Assembly (NCBI RefSeq): GCF_022747945.1
Contig: NZ_JALDST010000001.1
Span: forward strand, 5,518,001 to 5,582,000
Direction: 5' to 3'
Length of the DNA: 64,000 nucleotides
Source of the DNA: Micromonospora sp. R77
Lineage (GTDB): Bacteria; Actinomycetota; Actinomycetes; Mycobacteriales; Micromonosporaceae
In this document: piece by piece, positions 1 through 8,936 of the stretch
How the letters are laid out: the number at the start of each line of letters is the position of its first letter
Position numbering within the stretch: position 1 is the stretch's first letter
Translations under genes and position numbers: made by a program
Notes under the pieces: generated by a model
Seen by the model: only the letters and a program-made list of their open reading frames with translations
What the model was told of the DNA's origin: nothing
The model's database searches: none

Positions 1-65
1 TGAACCGCAGCACCGGCGCGACCTGGTTCTCGCCGGACCACTACGGGAACTTCTACCTGCTCTGA
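1..65 (+). CDS. 3' end of a secreted guanyl-specific ribonuclease (barnase/RNase Sa-like)
   Basis: Only the last 20 codons are present, read in the frame that ends at the TGA at 63-65. The tail contains TWFSPDHYGNFYLL, which matches the C-terminal DHY..F block of the microbial RNase N1/T1/Sa family; that histidine is the catalytic acid in barnase-type enzymes. The next gene is a barstar-type inhibitor 59 bases downstream, which is what one expects for a secreted RNase and its intracellular antidote. The length, signal peptide and start lie outside the window. The assignment rests on a short match plus the neighbour, so confidence is moderate. Confidence 0.7.
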   Translation, partial: NRSTGATWFSPDHYGNFYLL

Positions 66-124
66 CCGTGCCGGGTCGGGCCGCCCGCCGGCCCGACCCG
101 CCCGAACCCCGCGAGGAACCGACG

Positions 125-544
125 ATGGCCGACACCCACCCGCCGCTGCCGGCCTGGCTGCGGTTGGCGCCACCCGCACCGACGGGTCCGGACCGCACGG
201 GGGCCGTGCTGAGCGGGTCCGCCGCCCGCACCCGGGCCGGCCTGTACGACGCGCTGGACGCCGCCCTGCACCTGCCCGGACACTTCGGCCGCAACTGGGA
301 CGCCCTCGCCGACGTGCTCGCCGACCGGCTCGACGCCGGACCGCTCACCCTGGTCGTCGCCGACGCCGGCGAGCTGCTGGCCGAGGAGCCGCCCGCGCAG
401 CTCGGCACCCTGCTCGACGTGCTCGGCGGCGTCGCTGCCGAGGCCCGCGAGTCGCTGCGGGTGGTCCTCTGCGACACCCCCGCCCGCCTGCCCGCCCTCC
501 GCTCCCGCCTCACCGCCACCCTGCACGGCGAAGCCTCCTGGTGA
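125..544 (+). CDS. Barstar-family ribonuclease inhibitor
   Basis: A 139-residue protein. Barstars bind and neutralise barnase-type ribonucleases in the cytoplasm of the producer. The core HLPGHFGRNWDALADVL (about residues 50-66) is the barstar signature (FP..FG.NWDAL.D.L), and the acidic stretch DRLDAGPLTLVVADAGELL continues the fold. I chose ATG 125 because GAGGAAC lies just upstream; a GTG at 68 in the same frame would add a proline-rich 19-residue leader without a ribosome site. It sits directly downstream of the ribonuclease tail, forming the usual RNase/inhibitor pair. It converges on the HD-domain gene 18 bases further on, and I see no convincing terminator between them. Confidence 0.9.
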   Translation: MADTHPPLPAWLRLAPPAPTGPDRTGAVLSGSAARTRAGLYDALDAALHLPGHFGRNWDALADVLADRLDAGPLTLVVADAGELLAEEPPAQLGTLLDVLGGVAAEARESLRVVLCDTPARLPALRSRLTATLHGEASW

Positions 545-562
545 GCGGCGCCCGGTGCGGCG

Positions 563-1282
563 TCAGTTCGGCTGGTCCAGGATGGCGCTGAACCGCTCCT
601 CGGCCAGGTCGAGCTGGGCGAAGATGTGCCGCTTCACCGGGGCGGAGAGCGGCGTGTCCGGCCGGGCGATCAGGTCCCGGAAGACCGGCACCAGGGGCCG
701 GTACTTCGCGGCCGACCGGGCCACCTTCGGGCCGACGGTGTGGATCACGCCCACCCCGTTGTCGGTGAAGTCGGACATCTTGATCACCCGGGCCCAGGGC
801 TCGGCGTCCAGGCTCGCCGCGACGTGCTCCCGGTACTGCGTGTGCGCGTCACGCGCCGGGTCGTACGTCGGATTGGTGACCGCGCCGACCAGGCGCGCGA
901 CGCGCGGTCCGAAGCGCGCGGCCAGCGCGGCGAGCGCGGCAGCGGTCGGGTCCCCGGCATGGTCCGGGCCGGCCAGCTCGACCGGGTGGTCCTCCACCGC
1001 GTCGTGCAGCAGCCCGGCGACGATCACGTCCACGTCCCGCACCTGATAGTGGTGCATCATCCGGATCGCCACCCGCAACAGGTGGTTCAGGTAGGGCTCG
1101 CGTACCCGCCGGTCGTCGCGGTGCAGCTCGGCGGCCAGCGCCAGCGCCTCGGTCAGCCGCTCCCGGGCCGCCTCGTCGAACGCCCGGATCTCCAGCCGGA
1201 ACCGCTCCGACAGCCCCGGTTCACCGTGGATCTCGGTGATCGCGTGCATCGGCATGCTGCCCAGGTACGGGGGGAAGTCCAT
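563..1282 (-). CDS. HD-domain phosphohydrolase, SpoT-like
   Basis: A 239-residue stand-alone HD protein. Visible metal-binding motifs are a conserved histidine in EPYLNHLLRVA (about 60-70), the HD pair in GLLHDAVED (about 90-98), and a late aspartate in KMSDFTDN (about 166-173). This arrangement is that of the hydrolase half of RelA/SpoT proteins, which removes pyrophosphate from (p)ppGpp, and of small SAH enzymes. There is no synthetase, TGS or ACT domain. ATG 1282 is preferred because a TATAAG box ends six bases before it, which suits a leaderless transcript; a second Met ten codons in is an alternative. Substrate specificity cannot be read from sequence, so other nucleotide or inorganic phosphohydrolase roles remain open. 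Confidence 0.8.
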   Translation of the reverse strand: MDFPPYLGSMPMHAITEIHGEPGLSERFRLEIRAFDEAARERLTEALALAAELHRDDRRVREPYLNHLLRVAIRMMHHYQVRDVDVIVAGLLHDAVEDHPVELAGPDHAGDPTAAALAALAARFGPRVARLVGAVTNPTYDPARDAHTQYREHVAASLDAEPWARVIKMSDFTDNGVGVIHTVGPKVARSAAKYRPLVPVFRDLIARPDTPLSAPVKRHIFAQLDLAEERFSAILDQPN

Positions 1283-1288
1283 CCGTCA

Positions 1289-1294
1289 CTTATA
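1289..1294 (-). promoter_or_regulatory. Candidate -10 element (TATAAG) for a leaderless HD-domain transcript
   Basis: On the minus strand TATAAG is separated by six bases from ATG 1282, the spacing expected when transcription starts at the start codon. There is no Shine-Dalgarno sequence in between and no clear -35 match. Leaderless mRNAs with this layout are common in actinobacteria. Confidence 0.45.
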
Positions 1295-1358
1295 GCTGAT
1301 CTTCGACTCGCCGGGAGCGGTCGGGGTCGGATGGCCGACAGCGGCCACCCCGCCGGCC

Positions 1359-4300
1359 TCACGCCCCGCCGAGCCGCTTGACCAACCGGACCGTGGTGCC
1401 CTCCGGCGTGCCGACGATGGTCGCCTCGTCCATCACCCGCGCCATGATCATGCGACCCCGGCCCCGGTCCGCGCCGCCGGCACCCGGACCGTTCTCCCGC
1501 CAGCCGCCCCCGTCCCGGACCACGATCTCCAGCCGGTCGTCGTGCAGCTCGGCCCGCAGGGTGGTCACCGCGTCGGGCGCGAACCGGTAGCCGTGCTCGA
1601 TCGCGTTGGCGCACGCCTCCCCGGTGGCGATCAGCACCGCCTCGGCGTCCCACTCGTCCAACCCCAGCGCGTCCAGCCAGCCGCGCAGCCGCTCCCGCAT
1701 CGGGGCGAGCCGGGCCGGGTCGGCCGGTACCGCGACGGTCAGCACGGTGGGCACCCGGTGCCGGTAGACCAGCACCGCGACGTCGTCGCTGCCGGACGGC
1801 GGCAGCAGGTCCCGGACCAGCCCGTCGACCAGTTCCCCCTCGGGCAGCGAGCGGCCGGCGGTGAGCGCCGCCACCGCACGGGCGATGCCGGCGTCGATCA
1901 GCTCCCGCCGCCGCTCCACCAACCCGTCGGTGTAGAGCAGCAACGTCGAGCCGACCCGCAGCCGCGCCGTGGCCTCCGGTCGGCGCTGCACGGGCACGCT
2001 GGCCAGCGGCACCGAGCCGGCCCGGTCCAGCATGTCGACGGCGCCGTCGGGGTGCACCAGGACGGCCGGCGGGTGCCCGGCCGAGGAATAGCGCAGCTCG
2101 CCCCCGGTCGCGTCGATGATGGCGCAGAAGACCGTCGTGCAGTTGCCACCGGGGATCATCCGGGCGAAGCCGTCCAGCGCGACCAGCACCTCGGCCGGGC
2201 TCTTGGCCTGCAACAGCAGCGCGCGGCAGGCGCTGCGCAGCTGGCCCATCACCGTCGCGGCAGGCAGTCCCCGGCCCACGCAGTCGCCCACCACCACGCC
2301 GACCAGGTCGCCGGGGAGCGGCACCACGTCGTACCAGTCGCCGCCCACCTCGAGGGGACGCACGGCCGGCTCGTAGCGGACCGCGAAGCCCGGCGGCAGC
2401 TCCGTCGGGCCGAGCATCGCCCGCTGCATGGCCAGCGCCACCGCCCGCTGCGTCTCGTACGCCCGGGCCCGCACCAGCGCCTGGGCGAGGGCGGCGCAGA
2501 GCTGCCGGATCAGCGGGGGGTCCACCGTCGTCGCCGGTCGGGGCTCGTCCAGCTCCCACCAGATGCCGCCGGTGCCGACGCCCGCCTCGATCCGGGCGCC
2601 CACGGCGGTCACCCGGCCCGCGTCGTCCCGGACCAGGTACGGGTCGTCGGGCAGTTCGTCGAGGGTCCGCCGGAGCTCGGCGGTGAGCGTCGCGCCCGCC
2701 TCCACCGTCACCGGCGCGCCGGCCGGGTCCGGGCACACCGCGACGCCCCGCGCCCCGCCCAGCAGCCCGCCCAGTTCGGCGAGGCCCACGTCGAGCACCT
2801 CGGTGATGTCGCTGGCCCCCGCCAGTCGGGTGGCGAGCGAGGTCATCGCCGCCTGGCGGGCCGCCGCCCGGACCTCCTCGGTGACGTCCCGCAGGGTGGC
2901 CACGTGCAGCCGCTGGTCGGTACGGGGCTCCCGCAGCGCGTTGTAGACCGCCTCCACCCAGATCCGGTGGCCGTCGGCGTGCCGCATCGGCAGGGTGACC
3001 CGTCCGCTGTCAGTGCGCTGGATCTGCCGCAGCGCCGCCTGGAGCCGCTCCCACTCCACCGGCTCGGTCGCCGGGTCCGGCCACCACGGGTGGGGCGCCG
3101 ACGCCGGCAACTCCAGCCGGTCGAGCCCGACCAGCCGGCAGAACGCCTGGTTCGCCTCCAGCAGCGTGGTGCCGGCGTCATAGACGGCGAAGGCGTCCTG
3201 GAGCGAGTCGATCAGCGCGGTCCGCCAGGTGGCCTCCCGGTTGCGCAGTCGGGCCAGCTCCAGGTGCGCCCCGATCCGGGCGAGCAGTTCCAGGGAGGAG
3301 AACGGCTTCGGCAGATAGTCGTCCGCGCCGGCCCGCAACCCCTCCACGGCGGCCTCCGCGCCGGCGCGGGCGGAGAGCACGATGACCGGCATCCCGGCCG
3401 TACGCGGGTCCTCGCGCAGGGCCCGCACCAGGGCGAAGCCGCCGAGCCGGGGCATCATCACGTCGGTGAGCACCAGATCGGGCCGCTCCACCGCGATCAT
3501 CTCCAGCGCGTCCTGCCCGTCGACGGCGAGGAGTACCCGGTAGTGCGGCGCCAGCAGGCCGCGCAGGAACGTGCGCAGGTCGGCGTTGTCCTCGACCACG
3601 AGCACCGTCGCCGCGTCGGCCGGTCGCCCGGCGGCGGCCTCCGCCGGCTGCGCACCGGGCACCTCCGTCGCCGGCCAGCGCCCCGCCTCGTCCGGGTACG
3701 ACCAGCCGGCCGCCCCCGGACCGGTCCGCCGGGGCCCGCCGTCGCCGTCGCCGGGCTGCCCGTACGGCAGCCGGACGGTGAACGTGGTGCCCTCGCCCGC
3801 CACCGACCGCACGCCGACCTCGCCGTCGTGCAGCTTCACCAGCTCCTGCACCAGCGCCAGACCGATGCCCGCGCCCTCGTTCGACCGGCCGCCGCCGCCC
3901 CGCACCCGGTGGAAGCGGCGGAACAGCAGCGGCAACTGGTCGGCGGGGACGCCGACACCGGTGTCGGTGACCGCGAGCGTGACGTGCTCGTCGTCGCCGC
4001 GCAGGGTCAGCCGGACGGTGCCGGTGAGGGTGTACTTCAGGGCGTTGGAGAGCAGGTTGACCACGACCTTCTCCCACATGTCGCGGTCCACGTACGCGGT
4101 GCGCGGCAACGGCCGGGTGTCGACGTCGAAGGCCAGCCCGCCCTGCTGCATGGCGTACCCGAAGGACTCGGCGATCCCCCGGGTGAGCGCCGCCAGGTCG
4201 GTGGGCACCCGTTCGGCCTCCAGCCGGCCGCCCTCGATCCGCGCGAAGTCGAGCATGTCGTTGACCAGCTTGCGCAGCCGGCCGGCGTTGCGGTGCACCA

Positions 4301-5522
4301 GCTCCAGCCGCTCCCGCTGGGCCGGCGGCAGCGGCTCCCGCTCGTCGGCCAGGCTCTCCTGGACGGGGCCGGCGATCAGCGTCAGCGGGGTGCGCAGCTC
4401 GTGGCTGACGTCGGTGAAGAACTCGGTCTTGGCGGCGTCCAGCTCGGTCAGCGCGGCGGCCCGGCGGCGCTGCGCCTCGTAGGCCAGCACGTCGGTCAGC
4501 GCGGTGGAGACCTGGCTGGCGATCAGGTGCAGGAAGTCCCGGTACGGGTTGTCGAGCTGCCGGAACGGGCTGATACCCAGGACCAGCACCCCGACCGGGC
4601 GGGACCGGCCGGTGGCCAGCAGCGGCAGCACCATCGCCTCGTCGACCGGCGTCCCGCCGGCGGTGCCGTCCAGCCGGGCCACCGCGGCGTGGTGGCGGCT
4701 CAGGCCGGTGATCCGGGCCGGTTTCCCGGTGGCCAGCACCTCGGCCACCTCGGCGGGCCGGTCGATCGCCGGCCCCGGCTCCCCGTCGCCGAAGGACGCC
4801 ACCAGGGTCACCTGGTCGGCCCCGGCCACGGCGTCGGTGGACGGGTCGGTCGACAGGTCGCCCTCGCGCAGGTAGATCATGCCCAGCGGCAGGTCGGCGC
4901 GGTTGGTGGCGAGCACCCGGGTGGCGGCCCGGGCGGCGTCCGCGGCGCTGTCCGCCTCGGCGACCGACAGCGCGCCCAGCTCCCGCAGCAGGGCCAACCG
5001 CCGGTCGCCGACCACCCGGCCGGTGACGTCGCTGGTGGCCACGAAGATGCCGATCACCCGGCCGTCCCGGTCCTGCACCGGGCTGTAGGAGAAGGTCCAG
5101 TAGGTCTCCTCGGAGTAGCCGTAGCGCTCCAGGAAGAGCAGCAGGTTCTGCCCGTAGGTGGCGCCCGCGCCGGCGAGCACCTGCTCGGTGAGCGGACCCA
5201 GGGTGTCCCACGCCTCGGCCCAGCACTCGGCGCCGCGCTGCCCGACCGCGTCGGGGAACTTCTCCCCGATGATCCCGGTGTACGCGTGGTTGAAGATCTG
5301 CACCAGCTCCGGGCCCCACCACAGCAGCATCGGGATCCGGGAGGGCAGCACCGTGCGGACCGCGGCCCGCAGCTCGGGCGACCAGGACTCGACGGGCCCG
5401 AGCGGTGTCACGGACCAGTCCTTCGCGCGCAGCGCGCTGCTGGTCACGTCGCTGCCCGGGAACAACTCGTCGACCGCGCGGAGGCGCGCCGCTGGATCCC
5501 CGATGACGGTTTCCTCCTCCAC
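1359..5522 (-). CDS. PAS/GAF hybrid histidine kinase with receiver, SpoIIE phosphatase and anti-sigma-type kinase domains
   Basis: A 1387-residue cytoplasmic protein with no transmembrane segment. Domains in order: PAS (about 35-165); GAF (about 175-345); HisKA with SHELRTPLT (about 373); HATPase_c with NLLSNALKYT (about 494), DTGVGVP and GIGLALV; receiver with VVEDN and phospho-acceptor in LVLTDVMMP (about 689) and KPFSS; second PAS (about 770-890); a GAF-like stretch; PP2C/SpoIIE phosphatase with GGDWYDVV (about 1061) and GDCVGRG; and a C-terminal RsbW-like HATPase with GEACANAIEHGY (about 1306). It joins a two-component phosphorelay to both enzymes of a sigma-factor partner switch. The GTG start follows GGGGAGGAG. 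No anti-anti-sigma or sigma gene is adjacent, so partners must be elsewhere. Confidence 0.92.
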   Translation of the reverse strand: MEEETVIGDPAARLRAVDELFPGSDVTSSALRAKDWSVTPLGPVESWSPELRAAVRTVLPSRIPMLLWWGPELVQIFNHAYTGIIGEKFPDAVGQRGAECWAEAWDTLGPLTEQVLAGAGATYGQNLLLFLERYGYSEETYWTFSYSPVQDRDGRVIGIFVATSDVTGRVVGDRRLALLRELGALSVAEADSAADAARAATRVLATNRADLPLGMIYLREGDLSTDPSTDAVAGADQVTLVASFGDGEPGPAIDRPAEVAEVLATGKPARITGLSRHHAAVARLDGTAGGTPVDEAMVLPLLATGRSRPVGVLVLGISPFRQLDNPYRDFLHLIASQVSTALTDVLAYEAQRRRAAALTELDAAKTEFFTDVSHELRTPLTLIAGPVQESLADEREPLPPAQRERLELVHRNAGRLRKLVNDMLDFARIEGGRLEAERVPTDLAALTRGIAESFGYAMQQGGLAFDVDTRPLPRTAYVDRDMWEKVVVNLLSNALKYTLTGTVRLTLRGDDEHVTLAVTDTGVGVPADQLPLLFRRFHRVRGGGGRSNEGAGIGLALVQELVKLHDGEVGVRSVAGEGTTFTVRLPYGQPGDGDGGPRRTGPGAAGWSYPDEAGRWPATEVPGAQPAEAAAGRPADAATVLVVEDNADLRTFLRGLLAPHYRVLLAVDGQDALEMIAVERPDLVLTDVMMPRLGGFALVRALREDPRTAGMPVIVLSARAGAEAAVEGLRAGADDYLPKPFSSLELLARIGAHLELARLRNREATWRTALIDSLQDAFAVYDAGTTLLEANQAFCRLVGLDRLELPASAPHPWWPDPATEPVEWERLQAALRQIQRTDSGRVTLPMRHADGHRIWVEAVYNALREPRTDQRLHVATLRDVTEEVRAAARQAAMTSLATRLAGASDITEVLDVGLAELGGLLGGARGVAVCPDPAGAPVTVEAGATLTAELRRTLDELPDDPYLVRDDAGRVTAVGARIEAGVGTGGIWWELDEPRPATTVDPPLIRQLCAALAQALVRARAYETQRAVALAMQRAMLGPTELPPGFAVRYEPAVRPLEVGGDWYDVVPLPGDLVGVVVGDCVGRGLPAATVMGQLRSACRALLLQAKSPAEVLVALDGFARMIPGGNCTTVFCAIIDATGGELRYSSAGHPPAVLVHPDGAVDMLDRAGSVPLASVPVQRRPEATARLRVGSTLLLYTDGLVERRRELIDAGIARAVAALTAGRSLPEGELVDGLVRDLLPPSGSDDVAVLVYRHRVPTVLTVAVPADPARLAPMRERLRGWLDALGLDEWDAEAVLIATGEACANAIEHGYRFAPDAVTTLRAELHDDRLEIVVRDGGGWRENGPGAGGADRGRGRMIMARVMDEATIVGTPEGTTVRLVKRLGGA

Positions 5523-5654
5523 GTCCGGCTCCTCCCCGAGCTGGTCAGGGCCGATGAGCCGCGCTGCCGACCTCGTCCGCGTGCCATTGTCCCCGACCGG
5601 GGCGGGGTTCGATCAGCGGGAGCGTGATCGGTGCCCACGGGTGACAATCGGCGG

Positions 5655-6292
5655 ATGGACCGGGTGCTGAACCTGCTGGTGGCGCTGCCGCCCGCCCTGG
5701 TCCTGGCGCTGGTCTTCCTGCTGCCGGCGCTGGAGGCGTCGACCTTCCTCGGCCTGCTCGTGCCCGGGGAGATCGCCGTGCTGGTGGGCGGGGTGGTCGC
5801 GCACGAGGGCCGGCTGCCGCTGTGGGCCGTGATGGTCGCCGCGCTGGCCGGCGCGGCGCTCGGCGACCAGGTCGGCTACCGGGTGGGCCGGCGGCACGGC
5901 CGGCGGCTGTTGCGCCGTACCCCGCGCCGCTTCCTCCGCTCGGGCGAGCTGGAGCGGGCCCTCGACCTGGTCCGCCGGCGCGGCGCGACGGCGGTGGTGC
6001 TCGGCCGCTGGGCGGCGCGCTGCGCGCGCTGGTGCCGGGGCTGGCCGGGCTGAGCGGCATCCCGCAGCGCACCTTCACGGTGGCCAACGTGGCGGGCGGC
6101 GCGCTCTGGGCGGTGACCGTGGCGCTGCTCGGCTATCTCGCCGGGGCGTCCTACCGGCTGCTGGAGCGGCGGCTCGGCTGGGGTGGCGAGGCGCTGCTGG
6201 CGCTGGTGGTGCTGCTGGTGCTGGCGCGGGTCGTGCGGGCCCGCCGCGCCGCCCGCCGGGAGCGGAACGCCGCCGACGCCCACCCGCACTGA
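5655..6292 (+). CDS. DedA/SNARE-associated family membrane protein (frameshifted)
   Basis: DedA proteins are inner-membrane transporters tied to lipid carrier recycling and membrane homeostasis. The first part has the family start (FLLPALEASTFLGLLVPGE, then GDQVGYRVGRRHGRR), and the second has ALRALVPGLAGLSGIPQRTF and two further membrane segments. These lie in different frames. The break is near 6011-6013, where CTGGGCGGCGCG would give the usual GRWxGALRALVPG if one base were added. Whole, the protein would be about 212 residues, normal for the family. ATG 5655 is chosen over GTG 5631. It is divergent from the large sensor and convergent with pectate lyase. Either a sequencing deletion or a recent null allele; I favour the former. 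Confidence 0.85.
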
Positions 6293-6351
6293 GCGCGGAC
6301 CGGCGTCGAGGTCGATGCGCGCCGGGCCGGCCGGCAACGTGCCGGGCGGGG

Positions 6352-6381
6352 CGGGCGCGGCGGGGACACCCGCCGCGCCCG
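6352..6381. terminator. Strong GC hairpin between convergent dedA-like and pectate lyase genes
   Basis: A perfect 13-bp stem (C plus GGGCGCGGCGGG, positions 6352-6364) pairs with CCCGCCGCGCCC plus G (6369-6381) around a GACA tetraloop. It sits 60 bases after the DedA stop and 8 bases after the pectate lyase stop. No T-tract is visible, as is common in high-GC actinobacteria, so it probably serves as a bidirectional or mRNA 3'-end stabilising structure. Confidence 0.7.
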
Positions 6382-6388
6382 GGAGACG

Positions 6389-7737
6389 TCAGCGGAGCAG
6401 CCGGCCGGCGCCGGCGTACGCCCCGACGACGAGCGGCACCAGCGGGGTGGGCAGCACCGGGGTGGCGCGCAGGGTCGGCGTCCAGCCCGCGTCGGCGCCC
6501 AGGTCGGGGTCGTGCGCCGCGTTGTACGCCGCGAGCAGGTCCACCGGTCGGGCCCGGCCGTCGCCCTGGCGCAGCCAGCTGCCCCGCTCGGTGAGCGCGG
6601 TGCCGCCCCAGTCGTGGATCAGGTCGGCCGGGTCGACGTCGTCGCCGAGGCTGAAGAAGTTGTGCTCCGCGTAGATCGCCGACTGGACGCCGACGCCGAG
6701 CGCGTACTCGAAGCCGGGGCCGTGCAGCCGGTAGTGGTTCTCGTGCACGTCGACCTGGCCGAACCGGACCCGTGGCAGCCGTTGCAGGTCACCGTCGAAG
6801 AGGTTGTGGTGCAGGCTGACCTTGAGCCGGCCGACGTCCGGGCCGACGGTGTTGGACGAGCCGATCAGCATCAGCTTGTCCCGGCCGACGAAGCGGTTCC
6901 AGGAGGCGGTGACCAGGCTGGCGGTGTGGGTGACGTCCAGCGACCCGTCGTGCACCTGGTAGGGCCGGCCGAAGTAGCTCGGCTGCCCGCTGTCCGGGTG
7001 GTCGCCGTCGGTGAAGGTGTCGTGGTCGACCCAGACGTGTTCGCTGCGGCGTACGGAGATGTGGTCGTACTGGGAGTTCCAGTTGCCGGTGTCGCCGTCG
7101 GTGGGGGACCAGGCGGGGAAGCAGTCCCGGGCGTCGTCGAAGGTGAGGTTGCGGACGATCACGTTGGCGACCTTGTCGATCATCAGGGTCAGCCCGGTCA
7201 GCCGGGCGCCGGGCAGCCCGACGATCGTGGTGTTCGACCCGACGTTGAGCTGGGTCTGCCGGGTCTGGTTGGCCACCGAGCGGACCCGGGCCGCCTCCAG
7301 CGGGCCGCTGGGGTTGACCCGCCCCCAGGTCGCCGGGTCGTACGCGGCCAGGTAGGCGTCGAGGGAGTAGTCCGCGTCGGCGAGGTCGGCACAGTCCAGT
7401 GGCGTCCCGTCGGGGCCTTCGAAGCCGTCGATGGTGCCGTCGACGTACACGATCTTCGCGGTGCTGTCCGTGGCGTTGGTGGCGTTGTCGCCGCCGAGCG
7501 CGGCGACCAGCTCGGCCCGGGTGTGCGCGACCCGGACCCGGTCGGCGGCGGCGGTCGCGCCGCCGGTGGTCCCGGTGCCCTCGGCGGCCCAGCCGTCGTC
7601 GGCCGGGAGCACCTGCCGGCCGAGCTGCCGCGCCGCCCGGGTCAGGGACGTGTCCTGCGGGCGGCCAGCGCCGGTGCGCCGGCGGTGACCGTGAGGGCGA
7701 CGGCGAGGAGGGCCGCGCCCGCTGCTGTTCTCTGCAT
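6389..7737 (-). CDS. Secreted pectate lyase (frameshifted just after the signal peptide)
   Basis: Polysaccharide lyase family 1 enzymes cleave polygalacturonate by beta-elimination outside the cell. The mature part shows the parallel beta-helix features NVIVRNLTFDD, a calcium-site-like DHISVRRSEHVWVDHDTF, and ASWNRFVGRDKLMLIGSS; LPRVRFGQVDVHENHY supplies the catalytic-arginine region. The signal peptide (MQRTAAGAALLAVALTVTAG then APALAA) starts at ATG 7737 but is in another frame. Adding one base near 7653-7662 joins it to DTSLTRAARQLGRQVLPADD, which fits the family. About 449 residues when whole. It is the last gene of the uronate operon, 17 bases behind the oxidoreductase, and supplies substrate for that pathway. 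Confidence 0.88.
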
Positions 7738-7754
7738 CGAGAGGATCCCGTCTG

Positions 7755-8936
7755 TCAGCTTTCGGTGGTCAGTTCTTCGCCGGCCGGCGCCGCCCGGTAC
7801 GGCGGCACCGCCCACGGCACCCCGGACTCCGTCGGCAGCGTCCCCGTCTGCGCCGCGCGGCGCAGCACCGCGTTGATCCCGCCGATGGTCAGCACCCGCT
7901 GCCCGCCGGTGCCGGTGGCGCGCACCAGGTCGCCGCCGAGCAAGGTCGGTGCGGGTGCGTCCCGCAGCGCCGCCAGCACCGCCGTGAACGGCGCGGTACG
8001 CGCCAGCGGCGCGATCAGCGGCACGCCGGTGGCCCGGTGGTCGAGGAGGTTCTCCAGCAGCCCCCGCCGCCCCGGCACCTCCCGCCAGTCGGCGTCGTCG
8101 GGCAGCCGGAGCCGGTCGGTGGGGTATTCCAGGACGGCCCGGCCCCGGGTGCCGGTGACGAGCACCTCGCCGGGGACGAAGTCCTCCCCGGCCAGGGTCA
8201 CCGCGGCCACGATCGGCGGCCCGATCCGGGGCGTCACCCGCAGCACGGCGGTGTCGTCCACCTCGATCAGGCGTACCCGGTAGCGCTCCGCCTCGATCAG
8301 CTCGGGGTCGACCGGCGTGCCGGCGACTGCCTCGGCGACGGCCAGGCACTGCATCACCGCGTGCGCGAGCGGGTTGGCGAGGGCGCCGTCGAGCACCGGC
8401 CGGCCGTCCAGCTCCCGCCGGCCGGCCCACGGCGCGCGGGCGTAGTAGGCGTCCGGGCGCTGCCAGGCGGCGACGGTGGCGACGCCGGTGACCGTGCCGA
8501 GCCGACCGGCGGCGAGCGCGGCGGTCAGCTCCGCGAGGGCCGCCGAGCCGAGCGCCTGGAAGCCGACCTGCGCGGCCCGGCCGGTGGCCGCGAGCGCCGC
8601 CGCCAGCTCGCGGTGTTCGGCCAGGTCCAGCACCGGCGGCTTCTCCAGCAGCAGGTCCGCGCCGGCCGCCAGGCAGTCCAGGGCGATCGGCAGGTGGGTG
8701 TGCGGCGGGGTGCAGATCACCACCACGTCGGGGCGTACGGCGGCGAGCAGCAGCCGGTGGTCGGTGCAGACCACCGTCCCCGCCGGCACCGGCGCGGCCG
8801 GCTCGTCGTCGAGGGGACGGACGTCGACCAGCCCGACCAGGCGTACCCGGCCGGCGGCGACCAGCGGGGCGATCGCCCGCCGGTGCCACCGCCCGTGCCC
8901 GTTCGCCCCGACCAGCGCCACCCGGGGCGGGCTCAC
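7755..8936 (-). CDS. Gfo/Idh/MocA-family NAD(P)-dependent oxidoreductase
   Basis: A 393-residue protein. The N-terminal Rossmann fold has VALVGANGHGRWHRRAI in place of the usual GxGxxG spacing, followed by DVVVICTPPHTHLPIA and LLEKPPVLDLAEH; the EKP lysine is the family catalytic base. The C-terminal half is the alpha/beta substrate domain. GTG 8936 overlaps the stop of the upstream reductase gene by four bases (GTGA), which fixes the start and shows translational coupling. Family members oxidise or reduce sugars, uronates and inositols. Here it probably handles a uronate or an unsaturated or substituted galacturonate released by pectate lyase, but the substrate is not readable from sequence. 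Confidence 0.87.
   Translation of the reverse strand: MSPPRVALVGANGHGRWHRRAIAPLVAAGRVRLVGLVDVRPLDDEPAAPVPAGTVVCTDHRLLLAAVRPDVVVICTPPHTHLPIALDCLAAGADLLLEKPPVLDLAEHRELAAALAATGRAAQVGFQALGSAALAELTAALAAGRLGTVTGVATVAAWQRPDAYYARAPWAGRRELDGRPVLDGALANPLAHAVMQCLAVAEAVAGTPVDPELIEAERYRVRLIEVDDTAVLRVTPRIGPPIVAAVTLAGEDFVPGEVLVTGTRGRAVLEYPTDRLRLPDDADWREVPGRRGLLENLLDHRATGVPLIAPLARTAPFTAVLAALRDAPAPTLLGGDLVRATGTGGQRVLTIGGINAVLRRAAQTGTLPTESGVPWAVPPYRAAPAGEELTTES

Noticed and set aside
1542..5627. Plus-strand open frame of 1361 codons opposite the large sensor gene
   Set aside because: Its product is Gly/Arg/His/Gln-rich without any domain, while the opposite strand has a continuous set of recognised domains. 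It is an antisense shadow caused by high GC at third codon positions.
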